DNA of 10,774 bases from an uncultured Flavobacterium sp. (lineage in GTDB: Bacteria; Bacteroidota; Bacteroidia; Flavobacteriales; Flavobacteriaceae): positions 1 through 10,774 of the forward strand of contig CAMPIZ010000029.1 in assembly GCA_946886675.1 (NCBI GenBank), written 5' to 3'. The position numbers were made by a program, and so were the translations under genes. Positions 7,472-10,774 of this stretch are shown here, piece after piece. Each line of letters opens with the position of its first letter. Position 1 is the stretch's first letter. The notes under the pieces were generated by a model, which worked only from the letters and a program-made list of their open reading frames with translations, was not told where the DNA came from and did no database searches.

Positions 7472-8254
7472 ATGAAGAAAAAACCTTTGATTCTTGTTAC
7501 TAATGATGATGGTATATCGGCCCCGGGAGGGCGGGCATTAATTTCGGTTATGAAAGAACTTGGGGATGTTGTGGTTGTAGCACCGGACAGTCCACAATCT
7601 GCCACAGGCCATGCCATTACAATAAACAACACACTTTTTATAAACAAAATAGATATCGATCCGGAAATTGAAACCGAATACAGCTGCTCTGGCACACCTG
7701 TAGACTGTGTAAAGTTTGCCGTAAATGAGATACTGCATCGCAAGCCAGACCTATGTGTTTCAGGCATCAATCACGGTTCTAATTCCTCAATAAACGTTAT
7801 ATATTCAGGAACGCTTAGTGCTGCTGTAGAAGCCGGAATAGAAGGGATTCCCGCTATTGGGTTTTCGCTTTTGGACTATAACTGGAATGCCGACTTTGAA
7901 CCCGTTAAGCCTTTTGTAAAAAAAATTACTCAGGAAGTAATTGAAAACGGCATGCCGGAAGGAGTAATATTGAACGTGAATTTCCCAAAACTGAAGAAAA
8001 AAGAAATAAAAGGCATTAAAGTGTGCCGGCAGGCAAAAGCAATGTGGATGGAAAAGTTTGACAAAAGAACTAATCCGCAAGGACGTGACTATTACTGGCT
8101 TACCGGAGAATTTGTAAACCTTGATAAAGGCGATGACACCGACGAATGGGCTCTCGAAAACGGATACATATCGGTAGTTCCGGTACAGTTTGACCTTACC
8201 GCACACCATGCCATACAACAACTTAATTCCTGGAACCTAAATGAAAATTCTTAA
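7472..8254 (+). CDS. surE: SurE, 5'/3'-nucleotidase
   Basis: A 260-residue cytoplasmic metal-dependent phosphatase that dephosphorylates nucleoside monophosphates. The N-terminus carries the defining LVTNDDGISAPG motif. Asp12 and Asp13, Ser43 (in SPQSATGHA) and Asn100 (in SGINHGSN) match the four metal-binding positions known from characterised SurE proteins. CSGTPVDCV (72-80) and YSGTLSAAVEA (111-121) are further family blocks. The length is normal. It is the first gene of a plus-strand block, transcribed divergently from prc. The ATG at 7472 is preceded by AGAGG, but with only one base between them, so this is probably not a working ribosome-binding site. The final codons overlap the start of the next gene by 14 bases, so the two are likely translationally coupled. 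Confidence 0.96.
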   Translation: MKKKPLILVTNDDGISAPGGRALISVMKELGDVVVVAPDSPQSATGHAITINNTLFINKIDIDPEIETEYSCSGTPVDCVKFAVNEILHRKPDLCVSGINHGSNSSINVIYSGTLSAAVEAGIEGIPAIGFSLLDYNWNADFEPVKPFVKKITQEVIENGMPEGVILNVNFPKLKKKEIKGIKVCRQAKAMWMEKFDKRTNPQGRDYYWLTGEFVNLDKGDDTDEWALENGYISVVPVQFDLTAHHAIQQLNSWNLNENS

Positions 8255-8513
8255 CCTGCTTATCGGAGTAATAATTGGCCTTGCAACAGCTTTTATAGGA
8301 ACTTACCTTTTTTTAGAACTGTTTACAAATTATGGTTTTGAAACCGGAGTGAGAATAATGAAAACAGAAGGCCTCTTAGGAAAAGTAATTACACTTGGCG
8401 CTGTACTTAACCTAATTGCCTTTTTTATACTGCTGCAGCTAAAAAAAGAAATGATGGCACGCGGAGTAATATTGGCCACTATTATACTGGCACTGATAAC
8501 TGTATTAGTTTAG
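8241..8513 (+). CDS. Small three-helix membrane protein of unknown function
   Basis: 90 residues with three hydrophobic segments at about 5-28, 47-67 and 73-90, joined by short charged loops (VRIMKTEG near 37-44, KKEMMARG at 68-75). I do not know a named family, but I recall similar short membrane proteins at the same place, between surE and lpxB, in other flavobacteria; this is memory, not a search. The ATG overlaps the last 14 bases of surE in another frame, and lpxB begins 38 bases downstream, so it sits in the middle of the operon. The reading frame is convincing: compact helices, no internal stop, and a start coupled to surE. No catalytic or metal-binding motif is visible. A role in envelope or lipid A synthesis is suggested only by the neighbour. 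Confidence 0.85.
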   Translation: MKILNLLIGVIIGLATAFIGTYLFLELFTNYGFETGVRIMKTEGLLGKVITLGAVLNLIAFFILLQLKKEMMARGVILATIILALITVLV

Positions 8514-8526
8514 TTTGTAAAATGGC

Positions 8527-8534
8527 TATTTTTG
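8527..8534 (+). promoter_or_regulatory. Candidate internal -7 promoter element ahead of lpxB
   Basis: TATTTTTG is an exact match to the Bacteroidota -7 consensus TAnnTTTG. It lies in the 38-base gap between the small membrane protein gene and lpxB, 17 bases before the lpxB ATG. No good TTG occurs at the -33 distance (only TTAG-like sequence near 8505), so it is a half-supported promoter. If active, it would let lpxB and the genes after it be expressed apart from surE. Confidence 0.35.
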
Positions 8535-8551
8535 TTCCATAAAAATCATCT

Positions 8552-9679
8552 ATGAAGTATTATATTATAGCCGGTGAGGCATCGGGAGACCTGCACGGTT
8601 CAAACCTTATGAAAGAACTGTTTAAACAGGATCCTGAGGCAGACATTCGTTTTTGGGGAGGCGACCTTATGCAACAGGCAGGCGGCACGCTGGTAAAGCA
8701 TTACCGCGACCTAGCCTTTATGGGTTTTGCAGAGGTAGCACAAAACCTTCGCACTATTTTAAGCAATATTAAATTTTGCAAGAAGGATATACTCTCGTTT
8801 AATCCGGATGCCATAATCTTTATAGATTACCCGGGTTTTAATATGCGTATTGCAAAATGGGCTAAAGAGCTGGGTATATCTACCCACTATTATATCTCCC
8901 CTCAGATATGGGCATGGAAAGAGAGCAGGATAAAAGCTATAAAAAGGGATGTAGATAAAATGTATATCATACTTCCCTTTGAAAAAGATTTTTATGAACT
9001 GAAACATGATTATAAGGTAGAATTTGTGGGCCATCCGCTTATTGATGCAATACACAACCGGACACCGACAAACGCCGAAGCCTTTAAAAAAGAACATAAT
9101 CTGGATGATAAGCCTGTTATTGCACTGCTTCCGGGAAGCCGCAAACAGGAAATTTCTAAAATGCTTGGTGAAATGCTTTCCGTGGTACAGGATTTCCCGG
9201 AGTATCAATTTGTTATAGCAGGAGCCCCGTCTCAGGAGTATGAGTTTTATAAACAGTTTTTAAAGAACGGCAATCTGCATTTTATATCAAACAAAACCTA
9301 CGACCTGCTTAGCATTGCACATGCAGCACTTGTAACATCGGGTACAGCTACACTGGAAACAGCATTATTTAAAGTACCTGAAGTTGTATGCTATAAAGGC
9401 AGCTGGGTTTCCTATCAAATCGCCAAACGAATTATAACACTTAAATATATTTCGCTGGTTAACCTTATTATGGATCGTGAGGTAGTAAAGGAGCTTATAC
9501 AGAACGAATGCAACAGGAAAAATATAAAAAAAGAACTGCAAAAAATATTAGAGCCTGTTCACCGTGAAAAAGTATTGAAAGACTACGATTTACTGGAGAA
9601 AAAGCTGGGCGGTAAAGGCGCAAGCCAAAAAACTGCCAGCTACATAATTGATTATTTAACACAGGCCAAATCAGTTTAA
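8552..9679 (+). CDS. lpxB: Lipid-A-disaccharide synthase LpxB
   Basis: A 375-residue GT19-family glycosyltransferase. It joins UDP-2,3-diacylglucosamine to 2,3-diacylglucosamine 1-phosphate (lipid X), giving tetraacyl-disaccharide 1-phosphate in lipid A synthesis at the cytoplasmic face of the inner membrane. Family blocks in order: GEASGDLHG at 8-16, IDYPGFN at 91-97, SPQIWAWK at 116-123, GHPLID at 160-165, LPGSRKQE at 193-200, SGTATLET at 263-270 and VNLIMDREVVKELIQ at 303-317, where the catalytic fold meets the nucleotide sugar. The length is typical. Its presence indicates an outer membrane with lipid A. It follows surE and the small membrane protein on the same strand. The AT-only sequence right after its stop precedes a -7 element for the next gene. 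Confidence 0.97.
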   Translation: MKYYIIAGEASGDLHGSNLMKELFKQDPEADIRFWGGDLMQQAGGTLVKHYRDLAFMGFAEVAQNLRTILSNIKFCKKDILSFNPDAIIFIDYPGFNMRIAKWAKELGISTHYYISPQIWAWKESRIKAIKRDVDKMYIILPFEKDFYELKHDYKVEFVGHPLIDAIHNRTPTNAEAFKKEHNLDDKPVIALLPGSRKQEISKMLGEMLSVVQDFPEYQFVIAGAPSQEYEFYKQFLKNGNLHFISNKTYDLLSIAHAALVTSGTATLETALFKVPEVVCYKGSWVSYQIAKRIITLKYISLVNLIMDREVVKELIQNECNRKNIKKELQKILEPVHREKVLKDYDLLEKKLGGKGASQKTASYIIDYLTQAKSV

Positions 9680-9692
9680 AAAAATTTTATTT

Positions 9693-9700
9693 TATATTTG
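9693..9700 (+). promoter_or_regulatory. Candidate -7 promoter element ahead of the C40 peptidase gene
   Basis: TATATTTG matches the TAnnTTTG consensus exactly, in the 56-base gap after lpxB. It is preceded by an A/T-only tract (9676-9692) that could act as an upstream stimulating element. No TTG is found at the -33 spacing. Transcription from it would start near 9707, giving a leader of about 29 bases before the TTG start codon at 9736. Confidence 0.45.
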
Positions 9701-9735
9701 TCAGTAAACACATCCGAAAATTATAAGAATAAAAA

Positions 9736-10416
9736 TTGAAAAACCTTTTTACCATATCTCTTTTGCTGTTGCTGGCGCTTCCTTTTAAAGTGTCATCACA
9801 AATAGTAACATCAAAAAAGGAAGCACAAAAAAAAGGCCTTTATTCTTATAGTGAAACTCCCGAAAACAGTGCTTCAACAACGACTGGTGGTTCTTCTTCA
9901 GAAGGTAAGCCTGTAAAGACCACGAGAAAAAAATTAAAAAAAGAGAAAAAAGCTGAAAAGACTGAAGCTAAAATTACCCTGACGGAAAACACTGAAAATG
10001 ATTTTGTTTCAGAGTATACACCTGAAAACTATCTTGCACTTCAGATTATTAATAATGCTATGGAGTTTGATGGAGTAAAATATCGCGGCGGTGGCACCTC
10101 AAAAGACGGGATGGACTGCTCCGGTCTTGTGTTTACTACTTTTAAAACCTTTGATATTTCATTACCGCGCAGCTCATATGAGCAGGCAAAAGTAGGCCAG
10201 GTAGTAAACCTGAAAGATATTAAAAAAGGGGACTTGCTTTTTTTTAATAACAACAGGAGAAAAAACACTATTAACCACGTAGGGCTTGTAATTGAAGCAG
10301 AAGGCGGCGAAATTAAATTTATTCATTCTACACTTAGCCTGGGAGTAGTTGTATCTTCCCTAAGCGAACCCTATTATGAGCGGACTTTTGTTCAGGCAAA
10401 CAGGGTATTGCAATAG
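9736..10416 (+). CDS. NlpC/P60 (C40 family) cell-wall peptidase, exported
   Basis: 226 residues. A signal peptide covers about residues 1-22 (MKN, a leucine-rich core, cleavage near VSSQ); there is no lipobox cysteine, so it is probably periplasmic and not a lipoprotein. Then comes a Ser/Thr/Gly-rich and Lys-rich linker (about 40-85) and the NlpC/P60 domain (about 100-226). The catalytic residues are visible: Cys128 in DCSG, His181 in NHVGLV and His197 in IHS, matching the Cys-His-His arrangement of D,L-endopeptidases such as MepS, which cut peptidoglycan peptides. The start codon is TTG. An in-frame TAA at 9730-9732 rules out any earlier start, and the first in-frame ATG is codon 109, inside the catalytic domain. 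It follows lpxB, and comEC begins 33 bases later. The exact bond cleaved is inferred from the family. Confidence 0.93.
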   Translation: MKNLFTISLLLLLALPFKVSSQIVTSKKEAQKKGLYSYSETPENSASTTTGGSSSEGKPVKTTRKKLKKEKKAEKTEAKITLTENTENDFVSEYTPENYLALQIINNAMEFDGVKYRGGGTSKDGMDCSGLVFTTFKTFDISLPRSSYEQAKVGQVVNLKDIKKGDLLFFNNNRRKNTINHVGLVIEAEGGEIKFIHSTLSLGVVVSSLSEPYYERTFVQANRVLQ

Positions 10417-10449
10417 CAATAAATTAAGACAGTTTTTATCACACCTTAC

Positions 10450-10774
10450 ATGAAGGCACTTAAAAATCCCCTTGCCCTTATTACTTTTTTAATGGCTTGT
10501 GGTATTATTACAGCAAAGTATATTCATTTTTCTGTTATTGTAACTGCTGTAAGCTGTTTATTACTATTAGTAATAACGGCTTTAAGTTATTACAGGAAAG
10601 AAAAAGACTTTAAGCCAAAGCCATATTTTATCCTCTGCACCTGTCTTTTTTCATTTTCATTAGGGTTGCTTTTATATAGTTTTCACCATGCTCCCAATAA
10701 CAGGTTACATTATTCTCATTTCATTAAGGACAAGGAAAACGTTATTGAGGGTAATATTACCGAAAGACTAAAAC
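10450..10774 (+). CDS. comEC: ComEC/Rec2-type DNA uptake channel protein (5' end only)
   Basis: The open frame runs from ATG 10450 to the window edge (108 codons) with no stop. The translation begins MKALKNPLALITFLMACGI. It has three hydrophobic segments (about 8-25, 27-47 and 59-77), followed by the stretch PNNRLHYSHFI (82-92) and a beta-strand-like VIEGNITERLK. This resembles the N-terminal DUF4131/OB-fold region of Bacteroidota ComEC/Rec2 proteins, which form the inner-membrane channel for single-stranded DNA in natural transformation. The competence domain and the metallo-beta-lactamase domain would lie outside the window, so the call rests on the N-terminus plus my recollection of the flavobacterial gene order lpxB, C40 peptidase, comEC. 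Confidence 0.8.
   Translation, partial: MKALKNPLALITFLMACGIITAKYIHFSVIVTAVSCLLLLVITALSYYRKEKDFKPKPYFILCTCLFSFSLGLLLYSFHHAPNNRLHYSHFIKDKENVIEGNITERLK

Noticed and set aside
7805..8221. Minus-strand frames opposite surE (also 7450-7770, 7538-7738)
   Set aside because: They are shadows of surE, whose metal-binding residues and length are intact.
8759..9208. 149-codon minus-strand frame and a 64-codon plus-strand frame (9024-9218) inside lpxB
   Set aside because: Both overlap conserved LpxB motifs in the true frame and encode no plausible protein.
10041..10268. 75-codon minus-strand frame inside the C40 peptidase gene
   Set aside because: It is opposite the catalytic Cys and His motifs; a shadow.
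10406..10421. Small hairpin TATTGC-AATA-GCAATA at the C40 stop codon
   Set aside because: The stem is only 6 bp with two G-C pairs, and no U-tract follows, so it is not a credible intrinsic terminator; comEC probably continues on the same transcript.

Overview
The window looks like a chromosomal segment of a Bacteroidota bacterium, most likely a Flavobacteriaceae member close to Flavobacterium. The protein sequences have a flavobacterial character: a long DppC-type permease, a roughly 720-residue tail-specific protease, and an MreC/MreD/PBP2/RodA set in that order. Base composition is moderately AT-rich (40-44% GC in two 300-base stretches I counted by hand). Shine-Dalgarno sequences are largely absent, and several gene starts are preceded by TAnnTTTG, the -7 element of the Bacteroidota primary sigma factor. 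Genus assignment is inference.

There are three blocks. (1) Plus strand, 1-3655: the end of mreC, then mreD, mrdA (PBP2) and rodA, joined by ATGA overlaps or direct stop/start abutment. This is the elongasome operon: RodA polymerises lipid II, PBP2 cross-links the strands, and MreC/MreD are the membrane scaffold for lateral wall growth. (2) Minus strand, 7333 down to 3657: a periplasmic carboxy-terminal processing protease (prc/ctp), then 6 bases later a DppC-type ABC transporter permease, then after 29 bases a small AT-rich gene of unknown function. That small gene ends one base from the rodA stop codon, tail to tail. (3) Plus strand, 7472 to the right edge: surE (nucleotidase), a 90-residue three-helix membrane protein overlapping surE by 14 bases, lpxB (lipid A disaccharide synthase), an NlpC/P60 (C40) cell-wall peptidase with a forced TTG start, and the first 108 codons of a comEC/rec2-type DNA-uptake channel.

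Most of the window concerns the cell envelope: peptidoglycan synthesis (block 1), periplasmic proteolysis and a transporter subunit (block 2), lipid A synthesis and peptidoglycan hydrolysis (block 3). Blocks 2 and 3 diverge from a short intergenic region at about 7334-7471. No non-coding stretch exceeds 300 bases, and I saw no RNA gene, insertion sequence, CRISPR array or phage remnant.

I did not find a convincing new system; this is mostly a conserved housekeeping region. The items most worth a second look are the AT-rich orphan gene at 3657-4013 (about 28% GC by hand count, no arginine in its product, no recognised family), the lone permease with an enlarged extracytoplasmic insert coupled to a protease, the Cys/His cluster next to the PBP2 active site, and the start-site and promoter evidence for prc, lpxB and the C40 peptidase.
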